DNA of 64,000 nucleotides from Pseudonocardia hydrocarbonoxydans (GTDB lineage Bacteria; Actinomycetota; Actinomycetes; Mycobacteriales; Pseudonocardiaceae), in contig NZ_BJNG01000040.1 in NCBI RefSeq assembly GCF_006539565.1, positions 1-64,000 on the forward strand. Reading direction: 5' to 3'. The notes below the pieces were generated by a model. The model had not been told where the DNA came from. It ran no database searches and saw only the letters and a program-made list of their open reading frames with translations. Position 1 is the first letter of the stretch, and each line of letters begins with the position of its first letter. Below are positions 48,108 to 59,335 of the stretch, one piece after another. A program made the translations under genes and the position numbers.

Positions 48108-49223
48108 ATGCCCGTCCGTCTCCCCCTGCGAGGATTCACCGTGGCCGTTGCCGCTGCCGTCACAGTGGCGGGGGTTCCCTCCGCCGCCGCGCCCGTCGTC
48201 CCGGCGAGGGAGGGGCAGACGGCGTGGCCCGTCGTCATCGGGCACCGCGGCGCCTCGGGCTACCGGCCCGAGCACACCCTCGCGTCCTACGAGCTGGCGG
48301 CGCGGATGGGCGCCGACTTCATCGAGCCCGACCTGGTCACCACCGCCGACGGCGTGCTGGTGGCCCGGCACGAGTCGGAGATCGGCGGCACGACCGACGT
48401 CGCGGACCACCCGGAGTTCGCGGGCCGGCGCACCACCAAGACCGTGGACGGCGCCCAGCACACCGGCTGGTTCACCGAGGACTTCACCCTCGCCGAGCTG
48501 CGGACGCTGCGCGCGGTCGAGCGGATCCCGCTGGTCCGGCAGGAGAACACGATCTACGACCGGCGGTTCGTGATCCCCACGTTCGTCGAGGTCCTCGAGC
48601 TGCGCGAGCGCCTGTCGCACGAGCTGGGCCGCGAGATCGGCGTGTACCCGGAGACCAAGCACCCCACCTACTTCGCCGGGCTGGGCCTCCCGCTCGAGCC
48701 CGCTCTGGTGCGCGCGCTCGACGACGCCGGGCTCAACCGGGCCGACGCCCCGGTGTTCGTGCAGTCGTTCGAGACGACGAACCTGCGCGCGCTCGACGCC
48801 GAGCTCGCGGTGCGGCTCGTCGCGCTGCTGGAGGCCGAGGGCGTCCCGGCCGACGTCGCCGCCGCCGGCGGCACCCGCACCTACCTCGACCTCGTCACCC
48901 CCGAGGGCCTGGCCGAGCTCGCCACGTTCGCCGACGGCATCGGGCCGGACAAGGACCTGGTGATCTCCCGCAACCCCGACGGCACGCTGGGCAGGCCCAC
49001 CACGCTGGTCGCCGACGCGCGCGCCGTCGGCCTCGTGGTGCACCCCTACACCTTCCGCAACGAGAACCAGTTCCTGCCCGTCGACCTGCGCTCGGCCGGG
49101 TCGGAGACCGACTACGGCGACGTGTTCGCCGAGTACGCCGCGTTCTTCGCCGCCGGCGTCGACGGGGTGTTCGCCGACAACCCCGACACCGCCGTGGCCG
49201 CCCGCGCGGAGCACCACTCCTAG
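48108..49223 (+). CDS. glpQ: Secreted glycerophosphodiester phosphodiesterase
   Basis: 371 residues, ATG at 48108. A signal peptide (RGFTVAVAAAVTVAGVPSAAAP) leads to a GDPD domain: GHRGASGYRPEHTLASY, DFIEPDLVTTADGVLVARHE, and C-terminal HPYTFRNENQF with FADNPDT. Hydrolyses glycerophosphodiesters to glycerol-3-phosphate outside the membrane; ties in with phosphate supply, but no PHO box is seen upstream. Confidence 0.93.
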   Translation: MPVRLPLRGFTVAVAAAVTVAGVPSAAAPVVPAREGQTAWPVVIGHRGASGYRPEHTLASYELAARMGADFIEPDLVTTADGVLVARHESEIGGTTDVADHPEFAGRRTTKTVDGAQHTGWFTEDFTLAELRTLRAVERIPLVRQENTIYDRRFVIPTFVEVLELRERLSHELGREIGVYPETKHPTYFAGLGLPLEPALVRALDDAGLNRADAPVFVQSFETTNLRALDAELAVRLVALLEAEGVPADVAAAGGTRTYLDLVTPEGLAELATFADGIGPDKDLVISRNPDGTLGRPTTLVADARAVGLVVHPYTFRNENQFLPVDLRSAGSETDYGDVFAEYAAFFAAGVDGVFADNPDTAVAARAEHHS

Positions 49224-50143
49224 CGGGTCAGGAACCCGGCCAGCAGCTCGGTGGTGGCGTCCGGGCGCTCCTGGTGCGGGAAGTGGCCGACGCCGGGCAG
49301 CAGCTCCGTCCGGAACTCCCCGGCGGCCCACCGCGCCGACCGCACCGCCGTCGACGGCAGCAGGCACGGGTCCAGCTCCCCGTGGATCTGCAGCACCGGC
49401 GCCTCGACCGGCCGGGAGACCGCCGCGGCGTACCGGCGCCCGTCACCGCGGAACTGCGAGCGCAGCGCCCACCGGTAGTACTCCATGGCGCAGTGCGCGA
49501 CCCCGGGCACCGCGATCGCGCCGCGGCAGCGGGCCACGGCGGCGGCGAAGTCGTCCGTCGCCGCCCACCCGGGCCCCGCCCACGCGCGCATGATCGCCCC
49601 GACGCGCGCGCCGTCGTCGCGGCACAGGTCGCGCTCGGGCCGGCGCGGCACCTGGAACGCCAGCGCGTAGCCCGCCGTGGCGCGCCCCTGCCCGCGCAGG
49701 TCGCGCACGAACGCCGACCGCACCGCGAGCGGGTGCGGCGCGGCGACCGCGGTGAGCGTCCGGACCCGGCGCGGGTGCAGCGCGGCGACGGTCCAGCCGA
49801 TGAGGCCGCCCCAGTCGTGCCCGACGACGTGCGCACGGGTCTCCCCCAGCGCGCCGATCAGGCCCGACGCGTCCCCGGCGAGGGTCCACAGGTCGTAGCC
49901 GCGGGGCGGCTTGTCGGTGTCGCCGTAGCCGCGCAGGTCGACCGCGACGGCCCGGAACCCGCGCTCGGCGAGGCCGACGAGCTGGTGTCTCCAGGACCAC
50001 CAGAACTCCGGGAACCCGTGCAGCAGCACGACCAGCGGGCCGTCCCCGCACTCGACGACGTGCTGCCGGATCCCGTTGGCCGAGACCTCCCGGTGCGTCC
50101 ACGGCCCGGGGACGCGCACCGACGACGGATCGGGCGCGCGCAC
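49220..50143 (-). CDS. Epoxide-hydrolase-like alpha/beta hydrolase (EphE-type)
   Basis: 307 residues, GTG start. HGFPEFWWSWRHQL and nucleophile elbow GHDWGGLIGW with Asp instead of Ser, as in epoxide hydrolases and dehalogenases; acid Asp in HGELDPCLLP, His in PGVGHFPHQE. Position next to the holin-family gene resembles ephE (Rv3670). Confidence 0.85.
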   Translation of the reverse strand: MRAPDPSSVRVPGPWTHREVSANGIRQHVVECGDGPLVVLLHGFPEFWWSWRHQLVGLAERGFRAVAVDLRGYGDTDKPPRGYDLWTLAGDASGLIGALGETRAHVVGHDWGGLIGWTVAALHPRRVRTLTAVAAPHPLAVRSAFVRDLRGQGRATAGYALAFQVPRRPERDLCRDDGARVGAIMRAWAGPGWAATDDFAAAVARCRGAIAVPGVAHCAMEYYRWALRSQFRGDGRRYAAAVSRPVEAPVLQIHGELDPCLLPSTAVRSARWAAGEFRTELLPGVGHFPHQERPDATTELLAGFLTR

Positions 50144-50147
50144 GGCG

Positions 50148-50648
50148 TCAGCGGGTGCCGTGGCCGTTCAGCTGCGGGTGCGCCTCGCCGCGGCCGCGCT
50201 GCGACAGCACCTGCGCCGACTCCTTGAGCGAGGAGATCGTGCGCTCGGGCTTGCGGATCCGGCGCACCCGCAGGTAGCCGAGCAGCCCGAACAGGCCCGC
50301 GACGAGGATCATGATGCCGAAGACGATCCAGAACGACGCCGAGCGGTTGAGGAACAGCGCCAGCGTCTCGCCGAGGGCGAAGAACAGGAAGAACAGGCTG
50401 AACAGGGCCACGACCAGCGCGACGATGAAGAAGACGCTGCCCTGCAGGCCCTTCTTCACCTCGGCGGTGACCTCGGACCGGGCGAGCTCGACCTCGGCGC
50501 GCACCAGCGTCGACACCTGCGCGGTGGCCTCGCGGACGAGCCCGCCGATCGACTGTTCCGAGGCCGGGACGACCGGCTCCTTGGAGAGCGGGATCGAGGG
50601 GAGCACGGGCGGAACCTCCGTGCCGCTGGAGCTGGTCGGGCTGGCCAC
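50148..50648 (-). CDS. Phage holin-family (PF07332-type) membrane protein
   Basis: 166 residues from GTG 50648, after AGGAGGACAG. Cytosolic helix (GGLVREATAQVSTLVRAEVELARSEV), two TM helices (SVFFIVALVVALFSLFFLFF, SASFWIVFGIMILVAGLFGLL) and a basic tail. Despite the name it is a conserved actinobacterial protein (Rv3669-like), not a phage gene. Just upstream of the hydrolase. Confidence 0.85.
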   Translation of the reverse strand: MASPTSSSGTEVPPVLPSIPLSKEPVVPASEQSIGGLVREATAQVSTLVRAEVELARSEVTAEVKKGLQGSVFFIVALVVALFSLFFLFFALGETLALFLNRSASFWIVFGIMILVAGLFGLLGYLRVRRIRKPERTISSLKESAQVLSQRGRGEAHPQLNGHGTR

Positions 50649-50751
50649 CACTGTCCTCCTGCACGTGCTGTCTGCGCGTCTCGATGATCGGGAGGCCATC
50701 CTTCCACGGCCCCGGCCCCGGTGCCCGGCCAGGCGCGTCGGATCGACCTGA

Positions 50752-51963
50752 TCAGGGTGGCGGGGCGGGCGTCGCGTGCACCCGCCCGCGCCGGACGAGC
50801 AGCGCCGCGCCGATCAGCGCGGCCGCCGCGGAGGCGATGAGGACGGCCGCCTTGGCGGCGTCGAGGACCTCGGGCTGGTCGACGAGGGACAGCTCCGCGA
50901 TGAGCAGGCTGACGGTGAACCCGACGCCGCCCAGCATCGACACCGCCGCCATGTCGCGCCAGCCCAGCCCGCGCGGGCGGCACGCCGGGGTGATCCGGAT
51001 GGCCAGCCAGGCGAAGCCCAGGATGCCGATGATCTTGCCGACCAGCAGCCCGGCCATGACGGCCAGCGGCACCGGGGTGCTGAACACCTCGCGCAGCGCG
51101 TCGGCCCCGACCGGCACCCCGGCCGCGAACAGCGCGAACACCGGCACGCAGAACCCGGCCGACCACGGCTGCAGCCGGTGCTCCAGGCGCAGGGCGGGCG
51201 CGTACTCCTCGCCGTCGTCGGGGCGGACGCGGGTGAGCAGGCCCAGCAGCACCCCGGCGATCGTGGCGTGGATGCCCGCCTCGTGGATCGCCACCCAGAC
51301 CGCGACGCCCAGTGGCACGTAGATCCACCACGCGCGGACCCGTCGCCGCTGCAGCCACCAGTACAGCGCCGCGCCGAGCAGCCCGGCCCCGAGCGCGAGC
51401 AGGTTCAGGCCCGAGCTGAAGACGAAGGCGATGACGGCGATGGCCCCCAGGTCGTCGGCCACGGCCAGGCCCAGCAGGAACACCCGCGCGGTGACCGGCA
51501 GCGCGGACCCGGCGAGCGCGAGCACCCCCAGCGCGAACGCGATGTCGGTGGCGACGGGGATCGCCCACGCCTGGTCCATCCCCGGCGCCCCCCGCCCGAC
51601 CAGCAGCGCGAGGCAGGCCGGGACGACCATCCCGCCCAGCGCCGCGGCCACCGGGAGCAGCGCCTGGCGCACGCTGGAGAGCTCCCCCACGACCAGCTCG
51701 CGCTTGAGCTCGAGGCCCACCACGAAGAAGAACACCGCGAGCAGCCCGTCGGTGGCCCACTGGGCCAGCGTGAGGTCCAGATGCAGGGACGCGGGGCCCA
51801 CCACGGTGCCGCGCAGCGCGACGTACCCCTCGGCCCACGGCGAGTTCGCCCAGATCAGCGCGACGGCCGTGGCGACCAGCAGCACCACGCCGCCGACGGT
51901 CTCGGTGCGCAGGTAGCGCGCGAACTCGTTGACCGGGGCGACCAGGCGGCGGGGGGCGATCAC
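50752..51963 (-). CDS. nhaA: Na+/H+ antiporter NhaA
   Basis: 403 residues, about 12 TM helices. Marks: LRTETVGGVVLLVATAVALIWANS, ATDIAFALGVLAL with conserved Asp, and LAVADDLGAIAVIA carrying the two Asp of the ion site. Exchanges Na+ for H+. Not in an operon; ATG at 51963. Confidence 0.95.
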   Translation of the reverse strand: MIAPRRLVAPVNEFARYLRTETVGGVVLLVATAVALIWANSPWAEGYVALRGTVVGPASLHLDLTLAQWATDGLLAVFFFVVGLELKRELVVGELSSVRQALLPVAAALGGMVVPACLALLVGRGAPGMDQAWAIPVATDIAFALGVLALAGSALPVTARVFLLGLAVADDLGAIAVIAFVFSSGLNLLALGAGLLGAALYWWLQRRRVRAWWIYVPLGVAVWVAIHEAGIHATIAGVLLGLLTRVRPDDGEEYAPALRLEHRLQPWSAGFCVPVFALFAAGVPVGADALREVFSTPVPLAVMAGLLVGKIIGILGFAWLAIRITPACRPRGLGWRDMAAVSMLGGVGFTVSLLIAELSLVDQPEVLDAAKAAVLIASAAAALIGAALLVRRGRVHATPAPPP

Positions 51964-52079
51964 GGGCGGCTCCGGAGTCGTTCGGGTTCGGCGACGACGT
52001 TGCCGACCAGACTTCCCGGCGCACCTGGACCAGACCCTAACCTGCGGTTCGCGGTTTCGGGGCCCCGAGTTGCGGCCCG

Positions 52080-52487
<408 letters not shown>

Positions 52488-52504
52488 GTGCAGGTCGTCG
52501 TCGA

Positions 52505-54475
<1,971 letters not shown>

Positions 54476-54600
54476 CCGTACACCCTCCTGCTCGTCATCA
54501 CGCCGAGCGTCAGTGCCCGGCGCACGTTCTCGGGTGGACGCTAGCGCCCGGCACCGACCGGCGCACCGGCTGTCCGACCAGTACCCCCCCTACTGGCAGC

Positions 54601-55350
54601 ATGGATCGGGTGATCGCCACCGACCCGCTCGCTCCGCTGACCGAGCTCCCCGGCGTCGCCGAGGCGGTGACGAGGGCCCGCGACGCGGTGGTGGCCGTGC
54701 ACAACCACCCGGCGAACCGGCAGGGCTGGCCCGCCGGCGCCGCGGAGGCCGGGATCCGCGCGGCCCGTGCGTCGGCCGCACTCGACGGCGCGCCGTTCGA
54801 GTCCCCCGACACCGTCACCGACCCGGTGCTCGCGGGCGCCGTGCGGATCGCCGAGGAGTCCGGCCGGCTGCTCGCCGCGTGGCGCACCTCCCCCTCGCAG
54901 GCGCTGGCCCGGCTGCACGTCCTGGCCGCCACCGACCTGGTGCCCGCCGACCGGCACCACGCCGAGCTGGGCCGTCCGCGCAGCGGCCCCGGCGTCACCG
55001 AACGGCTGGCGCTGCTGGCCGGTCTCGTCACCGGTGGCACGCGGGCCCCGGCCCCGGTGCTGGTCGCGGTCGTGCACGGAGAGTTGCTGGCGCTGGCACC
55101 GTTCGGCTCGGCGAGCGGCGTCGTCGCCCGGGCGGCGGCCCGGCTCACCGCGCTGACCGCCGGGCTCGACCCGCGCGGCCTGGCCGTTCCGGAGGTCGGG
55201 CACCTGCGCCGGGCCGCGGAGTACCGCGCGGCCGCGGAGGGCTTCGCCGCGGGGGGCGCCGACGGCGTCGGCGCCTGGGTCCTGCACTGCTGCGCCCAGT
55301 GGGAGGCCGGCGCGAACGAGGGCCTCTCGATCGCGGACGCCCGGGTCTGA
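54601..55350 (+). CDS. Conserved actinobacterial protein (Rv3662c-like, Fic-like helical fold)
   Basis: 249 residues, all-helical in appearance, with AVVAVHNHPANRQGWPAGAAEAGIR and AVRIAEESGRLLAAWRTSP. Resembles the Fic-like family members near Rv3661 but has no HxFx(D/E)GNGR motif, so AMP transfer is unlikely. Function unknown. Divergent from acs with a 125-bp gap. Confidence 0.7.
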   Translation: MDRVIATDPLAPLTELPGVAEAVTRARDAVVAVHNHPANRQGWPAGAAEAGIRAARASAALDGAPFESPDTVTDPVLAGAVRIAEESGRLLAAWRTSPSQALARLHVLAATDLVPADRHHAELGRPRSGPGVTERLALLAGLVTGGTRAPAPVLVAVVHGELLALAPFGSASGVVARAAARLTALTAGLDPRGLAVPEVGHLRRAAEYRAAAEGFAAGGADGVGAWVLHCCAQWEAGANEGLSIADARV

Positions 55351-55695
55351 GCCACCCGCACCGGCGACCACCTGCGGGAACGCGAGACGGGCGGCACCCC
55401 TCCCGGGGTACCGCCCGCCCACGCGCGACGAACCGGGGGTCCAGGCGTGCACTACGTGTCGTGAGGGTGGCCTCGGCGTCCGGCGTCCCGGTACGCAGGC
55501 CCACGACGACATGCCTCCCGCGGCGTGCTGTGCGTGGAGTGCCCGCTTCCTCGCGCACGGAGCCCTGGTCGGGGGAGACGGGTGCTTCTCCACCGCACCG
55601 CCCCTGGCCTCCCAGAAGTCCGTACCCCATGAGTACCCGGTGGTGCCGGTCACAGCAAGGGTCAGGCGCCGGTGCACCGGTTCAGCGACGGTGCG
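55351..55695. other. 345-bp intergenic stretch between convergent genes
   Basis: No convincing gene. It starts with a 12-bp hairpin (55389-55416) and then GC-rich sequence without a credible ORF on either strand. No known riboswitch or RNA core was recognised. Confidence 0.5.
55389..55416. terminator. Hairpin between convergent genes
   Basis: GGGCGGCACCCC pairs with GGGGTACCGCCC (one mismatch) around a TCCC loop. Likely a bidirectional terminator. Confidence 0.6.
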
Positions 55696-56511
55696 TCACG
55701 AACGGCGACTGCGATACCCCATCCAGCCCGCCCCGATCAGCGCCGCCATCCCCACCCCGCCGATCGCCGCGGCCACCGGGACCGGGGGGCGGAAGCGCAC
55801 GCCGAGCGCGACGGGCGCGGTGAAAGTGAGGATCGGCCAACCGCGTTCGAGGGCCACGCGCCGCAGCGCCTTGTCCGGGTTGACGACGGTGGGGTGGCCG
55901 ACCGCCTCGAGCAGCGGCAGGTCGGTGATCGAGTCGGAGTAGGCCCGGCAGTCGGCGAGCCGGTAGCCGCGGGCGGTGGCGATGTCGCGGGCGGCGCGCG
56001 CCTTCTCCTCGCCGTAGCAGTAGTACTCGATCTCCCCGGTGTACCGCCCGTCGACGACGCCCATCCGGGTGGCCAGGCAGCGGTCGGCGCCCACCAGCGC
56101 GGCGATCGGCTCGACGACCTCCTGCCCCGACGCGGAGAGCACCACGATCTCCTCGCCTGCGGCCCGGTGCTCGGCGATCAGCTCGGTGGCCTCGGCGTAG
56201 ACCAGCGGCTCGACGATCTCGTGCAGCGTCTCCGCGACGATCGCGCTCACCTGCGCGACGTCCCATCCCGTGCAGAGCTCGGTGATCCGGCGGCGCAGGT
56301 GCTCCATCGTCCCGGCGTCGGCGCCGGAGAGCACGAGCAGCAGCTGGGCGTACCCGCTGCGCAGCACGGCCCGCCTGCTGATCAGCCCGCGGCGACGGAA
56401 CGGCCTGCTGAAGGCGAGCGCGCTGGACCCCGCGATGATCGTCTTGTCGAGGTCGAAGAAGGCGGCGGCGGTCGGCCGCTCCGGGAGCGGGATCGGCGGC
56501 GGACCGGGCAT
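55696..56511 (-). CDS. HAD-superfamily phosphatase (SerB-like, Rv3661 type)
   Basis: 271 residues from ATG 56511; an open frame extends upstream through a non-coding region. HAD motif I FFDLDKTII (Asp nucleophile), motif II VVLSASGQEV, and motif III/IV CRAYSDSITDLPLLEAVGHP. A C-terminal TM segment (VPVAAAIGGVGMAALIGAGW) anchors it. Phosphoserine-type phosphatase fold; substrate unknown. Divergent from the Ssd gene and the 6C RNA. Confidence 0.88.
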   Translation of the reverse strand: MPGPPPIPLPERPTAAAFFDLDKTIIAGSSALAFSRPFRRRGLISRRAVLRSGYAQLLLVLSGADAGTMEHLRRRITELCTGWDVAQVSAIVAETLHEIVEPLVYAEATELIAEHRAAGEEIVVLSASGQEVVEPIAALVGADRCLATRMGVVDGRYTGEIEYYCYGEEKARAARDIATARGYRLADCRAYSDSITDLPLLEAVGHPTVVNPDKALRRVALERGWPILTFTAPVALGVRFRPPVPVAAAIGGVGMAALIGAGWMGYRSRRS

Positions 56512-56638
56512 GTCGAGCGAGCTTGCCAGACCGTGCCGGGGCCGCCGGTGGCACGGGGGTCGGGCTCCGGCGAAAACTCGTGGCGGATGCTCCGTCCAGG
56601 GGTGCGCGTACCGCCTGGTCACCGGCTACAGTTGACGT

Positions 56639-56731
56639 CGTCCGGATACGTCCGGACGTGGTTCAGCTCGACCCCCCGGAGCTGAACCGACGACGACCCC
56701 CGCCAATCCCCCCTGGCGGGGGTCGTCCCGT
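56639..56731 (+). ncRNA. 6C small RNA
   Basis: Two hairpins with exactly six C in each loop: stem GGTTCAGCTC/GAGCTGAACC (56660-56669, 56679-56688) with loop GACCCCCCG, then a perfect 14-bp stem (56692-56705 with 56714-56727) with loop ATCCCCCC. A small 5' hairpin (56639-56658) precedes. TACAGT at 56627-56632 is a -10 giving a start near 56639 and about 93 nt. This is the actinobacterial 6C RNA (called B11 in M. tuberculosis), whose location between the HAD and Ssd genes is the same. It pairs C-rich loops with G-rich mRNA sites. Confidence 0.92.
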
Positions 56732-56922
56732 GTCCGGGCGCTCCCCGTCCCAGGGTGCCGCTCCACCCCGACGCGCCGGTGTCGCGAATCGGCCGAACGC
56801 CCGGGGTTGTCCACATCGGTCCCCCGCCGTCCACAGGAATTCGGCTCGTCGCCGCGGAGGCCGTCTCCCGGGTGAGGCTGGTCCCGTCCCGCACCGGGTG
56901 GGACGGGACCAGGGAGGCCGTG

Positions 56923-58005
56923 ATGCACCGTTCCCGGCGGGGACTCGTGATGGTGTCCGACCCCGAGCTGCTCGACGCCGTGCTGCGGCTCGCCGCCGCG
57001 GCGGGGTGCGAGCTCGACCGCGCCGTCGACGCCACGGCGGCGCGGCGGATGTGGGCCCGGGCGCCGGTGGTGCTGCTCGACGCGGACGCCGCGGCCCACT
57101 GCGCCCGGGGCGGGTTGCCGCGGCGCGGACGGGTCGTCGTCGCGGTCCGCGGGGAGCCGCCGCCCGGGGTGTGGCAGCAGGCCGTCGCGATCGGGGCCGA
57201 GCACGTGGTGTCGCTGCCCGACGCCGAGCCGTGGCTCGTCGCGGCGCTGTCGGAGACCACCGAGGAACCCCGCGGGCGGGGGCCCGTCCTCGGCGTGGTC
57301 GGGGGCCGGGGCGGGGCCGGCGCGTCGGTACTGGCCGCCGCGGTCGCCGTGGCCGCGGTGCGCGACGGGGGGCGGGCGCTGCTGGTCGACTGCGATCCGC
57401 TCGGCGGAGGTCTCGACCTGGTGCTCGGCGCCGAGGACCTCGACGGCCTGCGCTGGCCCGGGGTCGGCGTCGGCGGGGGCCGGGTCCCCGCCGCCGCCCT
57501 GCACGCCGCACTGCCGGCACCCGCGGTCCGCGGCCGGGGCGAGCTGGCCCTGCTCTCGTGCGACCGGGCCGCCGACGGGCCGGGGGCGGCCGCGGTCTCG
57601 GCGGTGATCGACGCGGGGCGCCGGGCGGGCGAGACCGTCGTGTGCGACCTGCCGCGACACCCCACCGACGCCGCCGCCGCGGCACTGGCCGCGGCCGACC
57701 TGGTGGTGCTGGTCGTCCCCGCCGACGTGCGGTCCTGTGCGGCCGCGGCCCGCGTCGTCGCGGCACTGGCCGGGCACGGGTCCGTACCGCGGCTGGTCGT
57801 CCGCGGCCCCGCCCCGGGCGGGATCGACGCCACCGAGGTCGCGCGGGCGCTCGGGCTGTCGCTGCTCACCACGATGCGGCCCGAACCGGGACTGGCCCGC
57901 GCGCTGGAGCGCGGCGCGGCCCCGGGCCGGGCCCGCGGGCCGCTGGCCGCGGCCGCCCGCGCGGTGCTGGCCGAGCTGGGCACGACCGCGGGGGCCGGGT
58001 CGTGA
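56923..58005 (+). CDS. ssd: Septum-site-determining protein Ssd (CpaE/MinD-like)
   Basis: 360 residues from ATG 56923 after AGGGAGG. N-terminal receiver-like part (MVSDPELLDAVLRL) then a MinD/CpaE ATPase-like domain with a deviant Walker A (GVVGGRGGAGASVLAAAV) and LLVDCDPLGGGLDLVLG. In mycobacteria Ssd (Rv3660c) affects septation; in tad loci the CpaE protein places the pilus machine. Overlaps the TadA gene by 4 bp. Confidence 0.88.
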   Translation: MHRSRRGLVMVSDPELLDAVLRLAAAAGCELDRAVDATAARRMWARAPVVLLDADAAAHCARGGLPRRGRVVVAVRGEPPPGVWQQAVAIGAEHVVSLPDAEPWLVAALSETTEEPRGRGPVLGVVGGRGGAGASVLAAAVAVAAVRDGGRALLVDCDPLGGGLDLVLGAEDLDGLRWPGVGVGGGRVPAAALHAALPAPAVRGRGELALLSCDRAADGPGAAAVSAVIDAGRRAGETVVCDLPRHPTDAAAAALAAADLVVLVVPADVRSCAAAARVVAALAGHGSVPRLVVRGPAPGGIDATEVARALGLSLLTTMRPEPGLARALERGAAPGRARGPLAAAARAVLAELGTTAGAGS

Positions 58006-58676
58006 GCGGGCGGGTGCTCGTCGACCGCGTGCGCTCCCGGCTCGCCGCCACCGGCGACGGCACCGGCGTGGCGGCCGTCGCGGCCGCGGTGCGGGCCGAG
58101 TCCGGCGGCGTCGCCTCCGATCTCGACGTGCTCGACGCCCTGCGCGTACTGCGGGAGGAGTTCGTCGGCGCGGGCCCGCTCGACGCGCTGCTGCGCGACC
58201 CCCGCACCACCGACGTGCTGGTGGGCCACGGAGGCCGGGTGTGGGTCGACCGCGGCACCGGACCCGAGCCCTCGTCGGTGCGGCTGCCCGACGAGGCCGC
58301 GGTCCGCAGGCTCGCCCAGCGGCTCGCGCTCGCCGCGGGCAGGCGGCTCGACGACGCCTCGCCCTACGTCGACGGGTGGCTCGCCGACGCCGGTGTCCGG
58401 CTGCACGCGGTGCTGCCGCCCGTCTCCCCCGACGGCACCTGCCTCTCGCTGCGCGTCCTGCAGCCCGCCGTGCACGATCTGGCCGCGCTGCGCCGCACCG
58501 GCACCCTCGACGCGGGGGGCGAGGCGCTGCTGCGGGCCGTGCTCACCGCGCGGCTGGCGCTGCTGGTCTCCGGGGGCACCGGCACGGGGAAGACCACGAT
58601 CCTGGGCGCGTTGCTCAGCGCGGTCGACCCGCGGGAGCGCATCATCTGCGTCGAGGACGCGACGCACACATATTAG
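58002..58676 (+). pseudogene. TadA/CpaF-type secretion ATPase, truncated by the inserted island
   Basis: 224 residues from GTG 58002. N-terminal helical domain (LDVLDALRVLREEFVGAGPLDAL) and Walker A (VSGGTGTGKTTILGALL) are intact, but the reading ends after CVEDATHTY. Intact TadA continues after VEDA with a further ~150-170 residues holding Walker B and the His box. The break falls near 58660, at the drop in GC. Cannot hydrolyse ATP normally; the tad/Flp pilus locus is probably inactive. The 3' part is not in the window. Confidence 0.85.
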
Positions 58677-58718
58677 CACGCACTCGCCAATGCAACGCAC
58701 TCCTCGGTATCCTTCGAT

Positions 58719-59315
58719 GTGCCCATCCACACGGTGACGCGACCTCGCCAGACGAGCGACTCCGACGAGAGATACACGGCGCGCCTTGGCCTAATCGGCG
58801 CTATCGCCGCTGTCGTACTCTCAGGCTTCATAGCGTATGCCGCCGGAGCGCAACAATCAGATGTCGACTACAAGCGTGAACGTCGCGATACAGCGTACGT
58901 CGAACTACTCAATGCTCACGACTCACTGTTCCGCATCGAGCAAGACATTGCTAAATTCGACGAGCCTACTCCTGGATACTTTCAGGCTGTCGAACAACTC
59001 AATGCGGCAACCGAAGAATACAGCACTGCGTCCAACTCGGTCGTTGTTATCGAATCGGACGGCGTCGGCCAGATTCGCAACGAGCTCGATGCGTGCCATA
59101 CCACGTTTCGAAACTTCGCCACCGACGGTACGTTTGGTGAACTATTTACCGGCGATTTGTGTGTTCCGGGCCAGACCGAACTGACAGCCACAGGTGACGG
59201 CATAATTTTCGAGACAGCTTCAACCGGCGCTGTAACGGTTAAGGACTTCTTGCCTGACATCTACAGACTCGGCGTAAAGTTGGCAGAAGCCATGCGTTCG
59301 GACATAAACGGCTGA
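58719..59315 (+). CDS. TM-anchored helical protein of unknown function
   Basis: 198 residues, GTG start. One TM helix (LIGAIAAVVLSGFIAYAAGA), then helices (DYKRERRDTAYVELLNAHDSLFRIEQ) and a C-terminal mixed region with Cys (ACHTTFRN, GDLCVPGQTE). Convergent with the Shedu gene, 20 bp apart. A decayed relative at 61129-61558 shares the 17-base stretch at the TM codons. Function unknown; may go with the defence gene. Confidence 0.6.
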   Translation: MPIHTVTRPRQTSDSDERYTARLGLIGAIAAVVLSGFIAYAAGAQQSDVDYKRERRDTAYVELLNAHDSLFRIEQDIAKFDEPTPGYFQAVEQLNAATEEYSTASNSVVVIESDGVGQIRNELDACHTTFRNFATDGTFGELFTGDLCVPGQTELTATGDGIIFETASTGAVTVKDFLPDIYRLGVKLAEAMRSDING

Positions 59316-59335
59316 CGAGCCGCTCGATCACGAAC

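Noticed and set aside
50148-50648. Phage holin suggesting a prophage
   Set aside because: The family name is misleading: this is a conserved actinobacterial housekeeping membrane protein in a syntenic position, far from the island.
55420-55690. A possible riboswitch or small RNA between convergent genes
   Set aside because: No conserved core (such as c-di-AMP, SRP or tmRNA) was found; only hairpin 55389-55416 is supported.
58640-58700. A tRNA gene as the attachment site for the island
   Set aside because: No tRNA cloverleaf sequence is visible; the junction lies within tadA.
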